From: Streptomyces sp. NBC_01237
GTDB taxonomy: Bacteria; Actinomycetota; Actinomycetes; Streptomycetales; Streptomycetaceae
Direction of reading: 5' to 3'
DNA: 64,000 nucleotides
NCBI RefSeq assembly: GCF_035917275.1
Contig: NZ_CP108508.1
Span: 1,984,001-2,048,000, forward strand
A program made the translations under genes and the position numbers. This document shows, one piece after another, positions 1-8,436 of the stretch. The notes beneath the pieces were generated by a model, which was not told where the DNA came from, did not search any database, and saw only the letters and a program-made list of their open reading frames with translations. Each line of letters opens with the position of its first letter. Position 1 is the first letter of the stretch.

Positions 1-60
1 CGGCGCGTGAGCCAGGTCGCCATCGCGGAACGTACGGACATGCTGTGCTCGCATCTGTGA
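1..60 (+). CDS. 3' end of an unidentified gene (partial)
   Basis: An open frame enters from the left edge and ends at a TGA at 58-60. Only 19 residues are visible, with a hydrophilic end (AERTDMLCSHL). It is followed by a strong inverted repeat that would serve as its terminator and faces the convergent DUF1349 gene. Too little is present to name a family. The reading is supported only by the open frame and the downstream hairpin, so it may not be a real gene end. Confidence 0.35.
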   Translation, partial: RRVSQVAIAERTDMLCSHL

Positions 61-232
61 GGTGGGACGAACAGGGCCGGTGCCGATGCCGGTTACGAGA
101 AGGGGGCGGGAGGGGAAATCCTGCCGGACCGGTGAGCGGGCGTCCCCAGGGGGCCGCCGGAACGGCACTGCGGGGCCGGACGTGCCGCGGGTCACGGGGC
201 GGCGAGCGAGGGACCATGACCGGTGAACCGCT

Positions 233-263
233 CCGGCCCCGCTCATGTGGTGAGCGGGGCCGG
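233..263. terminator. Bidirectional intrinsic terminator
   Basis: A perfect 13-bp stem (CCGGCCCCGCTCA pairing with TGAGCGGGGCCGG) has a 5-nt loop. It lies between a plus-strand gene ending at 60 and the minus-strand gene ending at 324, so it can terminate both. There is no T-tract, as is usual in Streptomyces. Confidence 0.75.
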
Positions 264-323
264 GCAGTTGACGGAGGGCGGGGCGGCCGGACTCCGTGGG
301 CGTGTGCGGGGGACGGCGGCGCC

Positions 324-935
324 TCAGCGGCCGTCGCGCAGGTCGGTGAGCCCCTCGGCCCGGAAGGTGATCCGGTCGAAGACCGCGCCGCATCCCTCCC
401 CGGTGGGTGACTGCACCAGGAATCCGGCGAGCGCGGACGCCCGCTCCTCGGGGGTACCGAGGGTGAAGGTACGGACGAAGGTCCAGGTCTCGCCGTCGGC
501 CGAGGCGTGGAAGGCGAAGGCGCCGCCGGTGCGGCTCAGCCGCAGCCAGCAGTGGTCCTCCTCCACGACGAAGGAGTTGGCGTCGTCGGAGTGCCCGCGG
601 GTGACGACGGTGCAGATGGTCGGGGTGTGCGGGGAGAGTTCCAGGCAGAGCTTGGCCCACTCCCGTTCGCCGACGTGCAGATAGAGCACCCCCGCGTCGA
701 AGGCGGCGGCGAAGCCGACCCGTACGCGGGCGAGCAGCTGGAAGTCCCCGTCCGGGACCGCACCGAGCAGGCGCGGCGCGTCGGTGGCGGATGTCAGGTC
801 GTCACCGCCCGGTGGTACGAAGCGGTCCTGCCCGGCGCCGGCCCGGCCGGTCAGCACGCCGTCCGCGTAGGCCCAGCGGCCCTCGGGGCCGAACGCCCGC
901 AGCGGGAAGGGGATCTCGGGGAGGTGGGTCGTCAT
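324..935 (-). CDS. DUF1349 domain-containing protein
   Basis: This 203-residue protein matches the DUF1349 family (concanavalin-like beta-sandwich, once called regulation of enolase protein 1). Visible family features are RWAYADGVLTGRAGAGQDRF near the N-terminus, LLARVRVGFAAAFDAGVLYL around residues 70-90 and KLCLELSP near 95. There is no signal peptide, so it is probably cytoplasmic. Its start overlaps the end of the upstream semialdehyde dehydrogenase gene by 4 nt, so the two are co-transcribed and translationally coupled. DUF1349 members often accompany carbohydrate genes and may bind sugars; the exact role here is unknown. The family call is firm, the function open. Confidence 0.85.
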   Translation of the reverse strand: MTTHLPEIPFPLRAFGPEGRWAYADGVLTGRAGAGQDRFVPPGGDDLTSATDAPRLLGAVPDGDFQLLARVRVGFAAAFDAGVLYLHVGEREWAKLCLELSPHTPTICTVVTRGHSDDANSFVVEEDHCWLRLSRTGGAFAFHASADGETWTFVRTFTLGTPEERASALAGFLVQSPTGEGCGAVFDRITFRAEGLTDLRDGR

Positions 936-2452
936 GCGCGTCGTCCGTCCAGGCGGCGGGGCAGGCCCAGCGGGTTGTCCTCGCGCAGTTCCGGCGGCAG
1001 CAGGGCGGCGGGGGTGTTCTGGTAGCTGACCGGGCGCAGCCAGCGTTCGACGGCGGTGGTGCCGACGGAGGTGGAGGTGGAGGTGGAGGCCGGGTAGGGG
1101 CCGCCGTGGTGCTGGGCGGGGGCGACGGCGACGCCGGTCGGCCAGCCGTTGACGAGGACGCGTCCGGCGAGCGGGGTGAGGGCGGCGAGCAGGTCCGCCG
1201 CACCGCCGTCGGCCTCCTCCGCGGAGATCTGGAGGGTGGCGGTCAGGTTGCCCGGGAGCCGGGAGAGCACCGCGGTGATCTCGTCATCGGACGCGTACCG
1301 CGCGATGACGGTGACCGGGCCGAAGCACTCCTCCAGGAGCGCGTCGTGCGGGCCCTCGGCGGCCAGCCGGTGGGCCGGTACGGTCAGGAAGCCCGCGGAC
1401 ACGGTGTGTTCGCCGCCCGCGCCGGGGGTGACGGGGGCTTCCACATCGGCGAGCGCGGCCCGTTCGCCGACGCCCGCGAGGAACGCGTCCCGCATCCGGT
1501 GGTCGAGCATCACTCCGGCGTCGGTGTCGCTGACGGTCTCGGTGAGGGCCTTCAGCAGCCGGTCCCCGGCCTCGCCCGCGGGGGCCAGGACGAAGCCGGG
1601 CTTGGTGCAGAACTGCCCGGCGCCCATGGTCATCGAGGCGCCGAGGCCGGCCCCGATCTGCTCGCCGCGCTCGGCGGCGGCCGCCTCGGTGACGACGACG
1701 GGGTTGAGGGAGCCGAGTTCACCGTGGAAGGGGATGGGGGCGGGCCGGGCGGCGGCCGCGTCGAACAGGGCCCGTCCGCCGCGTACCGAGCCGGTGAAGC
1801 CCGCCGCGCTCACCAGCGGGTGCTTGATCAGCTCGATGCCCGCCGCGAAGCCGTGCACCAGGGTCAGTACGTCCTCGGGGAGCCCGACCCGGGCCGCGGC
1901 GCGGCGGATCACGGAGGCGCACAGCTCGGAGGTCGCGGGGTGGTCGGGGTGCGCCTTGACGACGACCGGGCAGCCGGCCGCGAGCGCGCTCGCGGTGTCG
2001 CCGCCGGGTACAGAGAAGGCGAGCGGGAAGTTGCTGGCCGCGTAGACGGCGACGACGCCGAGCGGGATCTTGTAACGGCGCAGGTCCGGCCAGGGCGGGG
2101 TCCTGGTCCCGTCCTCGTGGTCGATGTGGATGTCGAGGTAGGCGCCCTCGTCGACGACCTCCGCGAAGGCCCGCAACTGTGCCGCGGTGCGGGCGAGTTC
2201 GCCGGTGAGCCGGGCCGGGCCGAGCGCGGTCTCCGCGTCGGCGGCCTCGATGACGTGCTCCCCCGCCTCGGCGAGCAGATCGGCCGCGGTGCGCAGGAAC
2301 GCGGCACGCACGGTCCGGTCGGCGAGGGCGTCGCGTACGGCGTGTGCCGCCCTGACCGCCCGGTCGACCTCCTCCGCTGTAGCCTCCACCGCAACCTGCT
2401 CGCGCGGGTTCCCGGTTCGGGGGTCGACGCTCCAGACTGGTGCTGCTGCCAC
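932..2452 (-). CDS. Aldehyde dehydrogenase, alpha-ketoglutarate semialdehyde dehydrogenase type
   Basis: A roughly 506-residue NAD(P)-dependent aldehyde dehydrogenase. The glutamate base is in FHGELGSLNPVVV and the nucleophilic cysteine in GQFCTKPGF; SVPGGDTASALAAGCPVVVK is the cofactor-binding region. The sequence resembles 2,5-dioxovalerate dehydrogenases, which oxidise alpha-ketoglutarate semialdehyde to 2-oxoglutarate, the last step of oxidative uronate and pentose pathways. That fits kdgD and uronate dehydrogenase elsewhere in the window. I chose the GTG at 2452 because GGAAGG lies 7 nt upstream; an in-frame GTG at 2479 has only a weak site. It is divergent from the IclR gene with an IclR-type palindrome between them, and couples to the DUF1349 gene. 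Substrate assignment is inferred. Confidence 0.88.
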   Translation of the reverse strand: MAAAPVWSVDPRTGNPREQVAVEATAEEVDRAVRAAHAVRDALADRTVRAAFLRTAADLLAEAGEHVIEAADAETALGPARLTGELARTAAQLRAFAEVVDEGAYLDIHIDHEDGTRTPPWPDLRRYKIPLGVVAVYAASNFPLAFSVPGGDTASALAAGCPVVVKAHPDHPATSELCASVIRRAAARVGLPEDVLTLVHGFAAGIELIKHPLVSAAGFTGSVRGGRALFDAAAARPAPIPFHGELGSLNPVVVTEAAAAERGEQIGAGLGASMTMGAGQFCTKPGFVLAPAGEAGDRLLKALTETVSDTDAGVMLDHRMRDAFLAGVGERAALADVEAPVTPGAGGEHTVSAGFLTVPAHRLAAEGPHDALLEECFGPVTVIARYASDDEITAVLSRLPGNLTATLQISAEEADGGAADLLAALTPLAGRVLVNGWPTGVAVAPAQHHGGPYPASTSTSTSVGTTAVERWLRPVSYQNTPAALLPPELREDNPLGLPRRLDGRRA

Positions 2453-2491
2453 CGTGTTTCCTTCCCGGTCCGCTGCCACGCTTCACGGCGT

Positions 2492-2509
2492 TGTTCGGTA
2501 TTCTGAACA
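2492..2509. promoter_or_regulatory. Candidate IclR-family operator
   Basis: The imperfect palindrome TGTTCGGTATTCTGAACA (7 of 9 pairs match; 5-bp arms TGTTC/GAACA) sits between the divergent dehydrogenase and IclR genes. IclR regulators usually bind palindromes in their own divergent promoter. A half-site TTCTGAAC also occurs upstream of kdgD (30892-30907). Confidence 0.55.
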
Positions 2510-2610
2510 GCGTTCCTGATCATGAATGTGCTGGGACTCTATTTCCGTGCGTTCAGTGTTGGCAAGAAGTCACAGGATTTTGGCGTGAGGCTGGAAAGGG
2601 GCGTAGGGCG

Positions 2611-3381
2611 ATGTCGGTTGCCGAGTCTGGTGGGGCACAGGTCAAGTCCGCGGTACGGACGGTGGAGCTGCTCGAATACTTCGCGGGGCGCCCCGGCATG
2701 CACTCGCTCGCCGCCGTCCAGGAGGCCGTCGGCTACCCGAAGTCCAGCCTCTACATGCTGCTGCGCACACTGGTGGAACTGGGCTGGGTGGAGACCGACG
2801 CGACGGGCACCCGGTACGGCATCGGGGTGCGCGCCCTGCTCGTCGGTACGTCGTACATCGACGGCGACGAGGTCGTGGCCGCCGCCCGCCCCACCCTGGA
2901 CCGGCTCTCCGACGACACCACGGAGACCATCCACCTGGCCCGCCTCGACGGGACGAACGTGGTGTACCTCGCCACCCGGCAGTCCCAGCACTATCTGCGC
3001 CCGTTCACCCGGGTCGGCCGTCGGCTGCCCGCCCACTCCACGTCCCTCGGCAAGGCGCTGCTGGCCACCCACAGCGACGAGCAGGTCCGCAAGATGCTGC
3101 CCGAGACGCTGCCCGCGCTGACCGAGCACACCCTCACGGACCGCGAGAAGCTGATCGAGGAGCTGCACCTCATCCGCGAACAGGGGTACGCGGTGGACCG
3201 TGAGGAGAACACCCTCGGCCTGCGCTGCTTCGGCGTCGCGATCCCCTACCGGACGCCCGCGCGCGACGCGATCAGCTGCTCGGTGCCGGTCGCCCGGCTC
3301 ACTCCCGCGCACGAGCAGATGGTCAAGGACGCCCTGTTCGACGCCCGCGACCGGCTCACGCTCGCCACCCGCCGGCTCTGA
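2611..3381 (+). CDS. IclR family transcriptional regulator
   Basis: A 256-residue regulator. The N-terminal winged helix covers about residues 10-70 (VKSAVRTVELLEYFAGRPGM, then VGYPKSSLYMLLRTLVELGW as recognition helix). The C-terminal effector domain includes GRRLPAHSTSLGKALLAT and GYAVDREENTLGLRCFGVAI, both typical of IclR. The ATG at 2611 gives the normal family length; the frame stays open further upstream but that would run through the divergent promoter. It is divergent from the semialdehyde dehydrogenase operon, so it is the likely local regulator. A role as a KdgR-like sensor of a keto-deoxy sugar acid is an inference from neighbours. Confidence 0.92.
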   Translation: MSVAESGGAQVKSAVRTVELLEYFAGRPGMHSLAAVQEAVGYPKSSLYMLLRTLVELGWVETDATGTRYGIGVRALLVGTSYIDGDEVVAAARPTLDRLSDDTTETIHLARLDGTNVVYLATRQSQHYLRPFTRVGRRLPAHSTSLGKALLATHSDEQVRKMLPETLPALTEHTLTDREKLIEELHLIREQGYAVDREENTLGLRCFGVAIPYRTPARDAISCSVPVARLTPAHEQMVKDALFDARDRLTLATRRL

Positions 3382-3428
3382 CGAACCTCCCGCGCCCGGA
3401 ACGGGACGGCGAACCTCCCGCGCGGGAT

Positions 3429-3458
3429 CGTGGGGCGGCCAACTGCCGCCGCCCCACG
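3429..3458 (+). terminator. Intrinsic terminator after the IclR gene
   Basis: An 11-bp perfect stem (CGTGGGGCGGC/GCCGCCCCACG) with an 8-nt loop lies about 50 nt after the IclR stop. The 3382-3608 gap also contains a direct repeat, CGAACCTCCCGCGC, at about 3383 and 3410. Confidence 0.65.
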
Positions 3459-3608
3459 CGCGGATGCCCGATCCGGCGGCCCCGGTCCCGGTCCTGGGGG
3501 CCGTTGCCGAGTGGCGCCCGGCGGATGAGGGCGTCTCCGCCGGACGGCGGAGACGGATCGTCGCCACGCACGACGTGCGGAAGCGGGCCGCACGGAAACG
3601 TGGCCGCC

Positions 3609-4640
3609 ATGACACCCACACCACGTACCTCCCGCACCCCGGCGCCCCTCGCGCCCGCGCCCCGCACCGGCCGCGCCCGCGCCGTGCTCCGTACGCTCGC
3701 CATCGCGGCCTGCCTGCCCTACATCGCCCTCAAGTCCGCCTGGACAGCGGGCAGTCGGCTCGGAATCCCGGACCACAGCACCCTGCTCGACCACCGCACC
3801 ACGATGATCCTCGCCAATGGTGTGTCGGCGCTGATGGACGGCGCGGTCGTCGTCCTCGCCCTGCTGCTCACCCGGCCCCGCGGGCACCGGGTGCCCGCCT
3901 GGCTGCTGGTCCTGCCGGTCTGGGTGGCGACCGGGCTGCTCCTGCCGATCATGACGGGCTTCCCCCTCCAGATGCTGGTGAGACTGCTCGGCGGCGATAC
4001 GGACGGCTCGGGCGCCGCCGCCCGCCCGTTCCTGGACGAGTGGGTGTTCGGCGTCGTCTACACGGGCTTCATCGTCCAGGGCCTCACCCTCGGCTCCCTG
4101 TTCGTGCTGCACGCCAGGGACCGCTGGGGACATCTGTGGCAGGGCACCGTGCGTGACCTGCCGGACAGCCCCACCACTCCCGTCCTGCGCCTCGCCGCGG
4201 TCGCGGCCGCGCTGCTCGCCCTCGTGCCGGGCACCATGCATCTGCTCTGGGCCACCGGTTCGACCGCGGGGCTCAACGAGGGCCGCATCGCGGAACGCAC
4301 CGGCGACTTCTCCGTCCTCCAGTCGGTCGACGCGCTCTTCGCCGTCACCGCGGCCACCGGGGCCCTGCTGCTCGCCTTCCGGCTCGGCGGACGGCTCCCC
4401 CTCACCGTGCCGCTCGCCCTGGCCTGGGGCGGTTCCGGGGCGGTGGCCTGCTGGGGCGGCTGGATGAGCATCGCCTCGCTGGGCGGGGTCGACGGCATCG
4501 GGGACCGGCCGACCCCGGCGATGGGCCTCATCTACGCTGTGCAGATGCTGGTCGGGATGCTGGTCCTCACCCTGGGCGCGTACTTCCTCGCCGAGCGGGA
4601 CGCGGCGGAGGCCCGGCCGTTGCCCGCCGCCCGCGCGTGA
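3609..4640 (+). CDS. Multi-pass membrane protein of a two-component operon
   Basis: A 343-residue integral membrane protein. After a Pro/Ala/Arg-rich cytoplasmic N-terminus there are about eight hydrophobic segments, for example GVSALMDGAVVVLALLLT, LLVLPVWVATGLLLPIM, and near the end MGLIYAVQMLVGMLVLTLG. No catalytic motif or known domain is recognised. Its stop overlaps the GTG start of the histidine kinase gene by 4 nt, so the three genes 3609-6600 form one operon. It may feed a signal to the kinase or be its output, as in similar Streptomyces operons; that is inference. The ATG at 3609 starts about 230 nt after the IclR gene and has a poor ribosome site. Confidence 0.8.
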   Translation: MTPTPRTSRTPAPLAPAPRTGRARAVLRTLAIAACLPYIALKSAWTAGSRLGIPDHSTLLDHRTTMILANGVSALMDGAVVVLALLLTRPRGHRVPAWLLVLPVWVATGLLLPIMTGFPLQMLVRLLGGDTDGSGAAARPFLDEWVFGVVYTGFIVQGLTLGSLFVLHARDRWGHLWQGTVRDLPDSPTTPVLRLAAVAAALLALVPGTMHLLWATGSTAGLNEGRIAERTGDFSVLQSVDALFAVTAATGALLLAFRLGGRLPLTVPLALAWGGSGAVACWGGWMSIASLGGVDGIGDRPTPAMGLIYAVQMLVGMLVLTLGAYFLAERDAAEARPLPAARA

Positions 4641-5944
4641 CCGCGCTGTTCGGGCGCCGGGCCAGGCTGCGGTGGCTGCATCTGATCATCGGCGGCGCGC
4701 TGCTGATGCCCTACTTCCTGGTCGGCATGGTCGCCGTCGGCGCCTCCGGCGGGGACGACGGGGTCTTCTCGTCCATCACCGGCCGGTTCACCGCGTTCGC
4801 GTACGCCCTGCCGATGGCCGCGGTCACCGGACTCTTCCCGCTCGTACGGCCCCTCTCGGTGGCCGCGGCCCGTGCGCTGTGCGGCATTACCGCCGAGCGG
4901 CTGGCCGAGGGCCCGGCCCGGACCCGGCAGGCCAGGGTCAGGGCCGCGGGCTGGTACACCCTGCACCTGGCGCTGGGCGGTGTCGTCAGCGGCATGACGC
5001 TGGCGCTGACCCCGTTCGCGGTGGGTGTGATGGGGCTGCCGTTCTCCGCGGCGCTGCGGGATTCCGCGCTGCTGGGGCTGCCACCGGCGCTGGACCGGCC
5101 GTGGATCGTGGCCCTCACCCCGCTCGCCGGGCTCGCGCTGCTCTGCGCGCCGGCCCTGAGCGCGGCGGCGGCCGGGGAGCTGCTGGCCCGCCGGGCGCCG
5201 GTGCTGCTGGGGCCGACGCCCGACGACCGGCTGGCCGCCGCCGAGCGCCGGGCGGCCGCTCTGGCGCTGCGCAACCGGCTCGCCCGGGAACTGCACGATT
5301 CGGTCGGCCACGCCCTGAGCGCGGTGACCCTCCAGGCGGGAGCGGCCCGCCGGGTCCTGGCCGACGATCCGGAGTTCGTCCGGGAGGCGCTGGCCGCGAT
5401 CGAGGAGACCACCCGGCGCACGGTCGGTGAACTGGACTCCATGCTCGGTCTGTTGAGGCAGGACGGCGAGTCGGCGAACGGCCCGGAGGACGGCGTCCCC
5501 GCCCTGGACCAGGGACCGGGGCAGGGACCGGGGCAGGGACCGGGGCAGGGACCGGGGCTGGACGCGCTGGACGGGCTGCTGGCGCGCTGCGGGGTTCCGG
5601 TGGCGTACGAGGCGCTGGGCGAGCCCGGCGCGGTCACGGGGGCCGTGTCGGGAGAGGCGTACCGGATCGTGCAGGAGGGACTCAGCAACGCCCTGCGGCA
5701 CGGCGCGGGCGGGGCACCGGTGGAGCTGCGGATCGCGGTCCGCGAGGAGGATCTGGAGATCACGATGGAGAACCCGCTGTCCGGGCGGCCCCCGGTGCTG
5801 CGGCCCGGCGGAGGCAGGGGGCTGCGCGGCATCGCCGAACGGGCCGCGCTGCTGGGCGGCCGCACCGAGGCCGGTCCCCACGGCGGCACCTGGCGGCTGA
5901 CCGCCCGGCTGCCCCTGGACGCCGCCGGGCGGGCGGAGCGATGA
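4637..5944 (+). CDS. NarL-type sensor histidine kinase
   Basis: A 435-residue membrane kinase. About four transmembrane segments fill residues 10-190. A HisKA_3 dimerisation domain follows, with the phosphoacceptor in RELHDSVGHALSAVTLQAGA. The HATPase_c domain has its N-box at VQEGLSNALRHG and a G-box at GGGRGLRGIAERAALLGG. Between DHp and ATPase domains is a GQGP repeat encoded by four 12-bp copies. The GTG start overlaps the upstream membrane protein, and the stop overlaps the response regulator start by 4 nt. The signal is unknown. Confidence 0.93.
   Translation: MTALFGRRARLRWLHLIIGGALLMPYFLVGMVAVGASGGDDGVFSSITGRFTAFAYALPMAAVTGLFPLVRPLSVAAARALCGITAERLAEGPARTRQARVRAAGWYTLHLALGGVVSGMTLALTPFAVGVMGLPFSAALRDSALLGLPPALDRPWIVALTPLAGLALLCAPALSAAAAGELLARRAPVLLGPTPDDRLAAAERRAAALALRNRLARELHDSVGHALSAVTLQAGAARRVLADDPEFVREALAAIEETTRRTVGELDSMLGLLRQDGESANGPEDGVPALDQGPGQGPGQGPGQGPGLDALDGLLARCGVPVAYEALGEPGAVTGAVSGEAYRIVQEGLSNALRHGAGGAPVELRIAVREEDLEITMENPLSGRPPVLRPGGGRGLRGIAERAALLGGRTEAGPHGGTWRLTARLPLDAAGRAER
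5510..5557 (+). repeat. Four perfect 12-bp tandem repeats inside the kinase gene
   Basis: The unit CAGGGACCGGGG occurs four times head to tail and encodes a (GQGP)n linker between dimerisation and ATPase domains. Units are a multiple of 3, so copy-number change would lengthen or shorten the linker without a frameshift. Confidence 0.9.
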
Positions 5945-6600
5945 GCGACGTCATCCGGATCGTCGTGGCCGACGACGAGCGCATGGTCCGTACGGCGCTG
6001 CGCGTGATCCTGGACGCCGAACCCGGTCTGGAGGTCGTCGGCGAGGCTGCCACCGGGGCCGAGGCGCTCTCCGTGGTGCGCTCGCTGCGCCCCGACGTCG
6101 TGCTGATGGACGTCCGGATGCCGCAGACCGACGGCATCCGGGCCACCGAGCGGATCCTGGCCACCGTCGACGGACCACCCCGGATCGTGGTCGTGACGAC
6201 CTTCGAGAACGACTCGTACGTGTACGAGGCGCTGCGCGCCGGGGCCGCGGGCTTCCTGCTGAAGCGGGCCGCGGCCGGGGAACTCGTCCAGGCGGTGCGA
6301 CTGGTCGCCCGCAGCGAGTTCCTGCTGTACCCGTCCGCCGTACGCGATCTGGCCGCGGCGTACGGGGCACCACGGGCACCGGCGCCCCCGGACTGGGTGG
6401 CGCGGCTGACCGAGCGGGAGGCAGCGGTGCTGCGGCTGATGGCGGCGGGCCTGACCAACGCGGAGATCGCGGGGCGGCTCGACGTGGGCGCGGCGACGGC
6501 GAAGACCCATGTGGCGGCGGTCCTGGCGAAGACCGGCGCCCGGCACCGTACGCACGCGGTGATCGTGGCGTACGAATCCGGGTTCATCACCCCCGGCTGA
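5941..6600 (+). CDS. NarL/LuxR-family response regulator
   Basis: A 219-residue response regulator. The receiver domain covers residues 1-120 with acidic pocket DD11-12, phosphoacceptor Asp57 (VVLMDVRMPQTDG) and conserved Lys in GFLLKRAAAGEL. The LuxR-type helix-turn-helix covers about 150-215 (LTEREAAVLRLMAAGLTNAE). Its ATG overlaps the kinase stop (ATGA), so it is the cognate partner. It probably binds its own or nearby promoters; the regulon is not visible from sequence. Confidence 0.94.
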   Translation: MSDVIRIVVADDERMVRTALRVILDAEPGLEVVGEAATGAEALSVVRSLRPDVVLMDVRMPQTDGIRATERILATVDGPPRIVVVTTFENDSYVYEALRAGAAGFLLKRAAAGELVQAVRLVARSEFLLYPSAVRDLAAAYGAPRAPAPPDWVARLTEREAAVLRLMAAGLTNAEIAGRLDVGAATAKTHVAAVLAKTGARHRTHAVIVAYESGFITPG

Positions 6601-6693
6601 GCCCCCCGCCCGGCCGGTCGGGCGCCTGAGAAAACGGTGAGAAGGGGCACAGCCGGGAACGCCGGGCGCGGCCCCGCTCGTCCCTCCAGCGGG

Positions 6694-8145
6694 ATGAACA
6701 AGACAATCAGGCGCGCTTCGGTCTTCTGTCTGCTGATGGTTCTCGCCCTGCTGGTGCGGGCGACCTGGGTGCAGGCGTACCAGGCACAAGCGCTCGCGGA
6801 CGACAAGCACAACCGGCGGAACACCATCGCGCAGTACGCGCAGCCGCTCGGTGACATCGTCGTGGCCGGTTCGCCGGTCACCGGATCGAAGAGGACCACG
6901 GGTGGCGATCTCCAGTACAAACGCACCTACACGCAGGGCGATCTCTACGCGGCCGTGACCGGCTACAGCTCGCAGGCGTACGGGGCCACCCAGCTCGAAG
7001 GCATCTACGGCGACATCCTCGACGGCACGGACGACCGGCTGAAGAACCCGGCCGGTCTGCTCACCGGCGAGCAGGCCGCGCCGGGCAGTGTGCTGACGAC
7101 CATCGACCCGGACGTCCAGAAGGCCGCCTACGAGGCGCTGGGCGACGACAAGGGCGCGGCCGTGGCCATCGACCCGAAGACCGGGCAGATCCTGGGCATG
7201 GTCTCCACTCCCTCGTACGACCCCTCGGCGATCAGCGGCACGACGGACGGCGACGCCTGGAAGCAGCTGCTCACCGACAAGGACAAGCCGCTGGTCAACC
7301 GGGCGCTGCGGCAGCCGCTGGCGCCCGGTTCGACCTTCAAGCTGGTGGTGGCGTCGGCGGCGCTGGAGAACGGGCTCTACGGCTCGGTCGACGAGCGGAC
7401 CGACAGCCCCGACCCGTACACGCTGCCGGGCACCTCGACGGTGCTGCGCAACGAGAGCGCGTCCGCCCCGTGCGAGAACGCCACGCTGCGCACCGCGCTC
7501 CAGTACTCCTGCAACAACGTGTTCGCGAAGGTCGCCGCCGATCTCGGCCAGGACAAGCTGAAGGCCATGGCGGACAAGTTCGGCTTCGACACCGAGAAGC
7601 TGGACGTCCCGGTGCGGGCCGCGCCGAGCGTGTACCCGTCCGGCATGGACAAGGCACAGACGGCGCTGACGGGCATCGGCCAGTTCGAGGTCACCGCGAC
7701 CCCGCTGCAGATGGCCATGGTCTCGGCGACCCTCGCCAACGGCGGGGAGCTGGCCTCGCCGCACATGGTCTCCAAGGTGACGGACGCGGACGGCGAGACG
7801 CTGGAGGACTTCGGCGACGGCGAGGCGAAGCGGGTCGTCTCGGAGTCGACGGCGAAGCAGCTGCGCAGCGCGATGGTCACCGTCGTCGAGGAGGGCACCG
7901 GCACCAACGCCCGTATCGCCGGGGCCGAGGTCGGCGGCAAGACGGGCACCGCGCAGAACGGCGTGGACAACAGCAACACCCCGTACGCCTGGTTCACCTC
8001 GTACGCGAAGGACCGTTCCTCCGGCAAGGAGGTGGCGGTCGCCGTGGTGATCGAGAGCTCGGACGCCTCCCGCTCGGAGACCAGCGGCAACGGGCTGGCG
8101 GCGCCCATCGCCCAGAAGATGATGAAGGCGGCGCTCAAGGGATAG
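6694..8145 (+). CDS. Class B penicillin-binding protein (peptidoglycan transpeptidase)
   Basis: A 483-residue membrane-anchored transpeptidase. One N-terminal transmembrane segment (about residues 8-25) precedes a short dimerisation region and the penicillin-binding domain. All three active-site motifs are intact: SxxK as STFK in LAPGSTFKLVV, SxN as SCN in LQYSCNNVF, and KTG in GGKTGTAQNG. It resembles Streptomyces PbpA-type proteins, which cross-link peptidoglycan outside the membrane, but it is not next to ftsW/rodA, so it is probably a dispensable paralog. The ATG at 6694 gives a standard signal-anchor; an upstream in-frame start would add a charged extension. A strong hairpin follows. Confidence 0.92.
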   Translation: MNKTIRRASVFCLLMVLALLVRATWVQAYQAQALADDKHNRRNTIAQYAQPLGDIVVAGSPVTGSKRTTGGDLQYKRTYTQGDLYAAVTGYSSQAYGATQLEGIYGDILDGTDDRLKNPAGLLTGEQAAPGSVLTTIDPDVQKAAYEALGDDKGAAVAIDPKTGQILGMVSTPSYDPSAISGTTDGDAWKQLLTDKDKPLVNRALRQPLAPGSTFKLVVASAALENGLYGSVDERTDSPDPYTLPGTSTVLRNESASAPCENATLRTALQYSCNNVFAKVAADLGQDKLKAMADKFGFDTEKLDVPVRAAPSVYPSGMDKAQTALTGIGQFEVTATPLQMAMVSATLANGGELASPHMVSKVTDADGETLEDFGDGEAKRVVSESTAKQLRSAMVTVVEEGTGTNARIAGAEVGGKTGTAQNGVDNSNTPYAWFTSYAKDRSSGKEVAVAVVIESSDASRSETSGNGLAAPIAQKMMKAALKG

Positions 8146-8170
8146 CGGGCGCGGCCGGCCGCCTCGATGC

Positions 8171-8198
8171 CGCCCCCGGGGACCTGCCCCCGGGGGCG
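8171..8198 (+). terminator. Intrinsic terminator after the penicillin-binding protein
   Basis: An 11-bp G/C stem (CGCCCCCGGGG with CCCCGGGGGCG) with a 6-nt loop, starting 25 nt after the stop codon and followed by TTCCT. Confidence 0.75.
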
Positions 8199-8307
8199 CC
8201 TTCCTGTCCGGCGGCGGCCTCCCGCGGCCGGCGGCCGAACGGTTCCCCGGTGACAGGGGGTTCAGGTTTTCGCCGTGGTGCGCCTTACTTGGATACGCAC
8301 CCGTGTC

Positions 8308-8317
8308 GAAGCGCTTC
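8308..8317. promoter_or_regulatory. Palindrome GAAGCGCTTC upstream of the sigma-factor gene
   Basis: A perfect 10-bp palindrome, flanked by outer arms CGCACC/GGTGCG, about 120 nt upstream of the sigma gene start. The core AAGCGCTT resembles LacI/GalR-type operators and recurs at 23717-23724 before the sugar ABC operon. No LacI regulator is in the window. Confidence 0.4.
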
Positions 8318-8436
8318 CGGGGTGCGCTGGTACGCTCTCGCCCCGCTCGCACCCAGGTGCGAGGCCGTCGGTCGTACACAGGGCCCGCGCGTCGCGGATA
8401 TCGGGCCAAGGGATTCGAGTGCAGAGAGAGGTACCC

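Noticed and set aside
791..2506. A 571-codon plus-strand open frame
   Set aside because: It is the antisense frame of the aldehyde dehydrogenase, which has intact catalytic Cys and Glu motifs.
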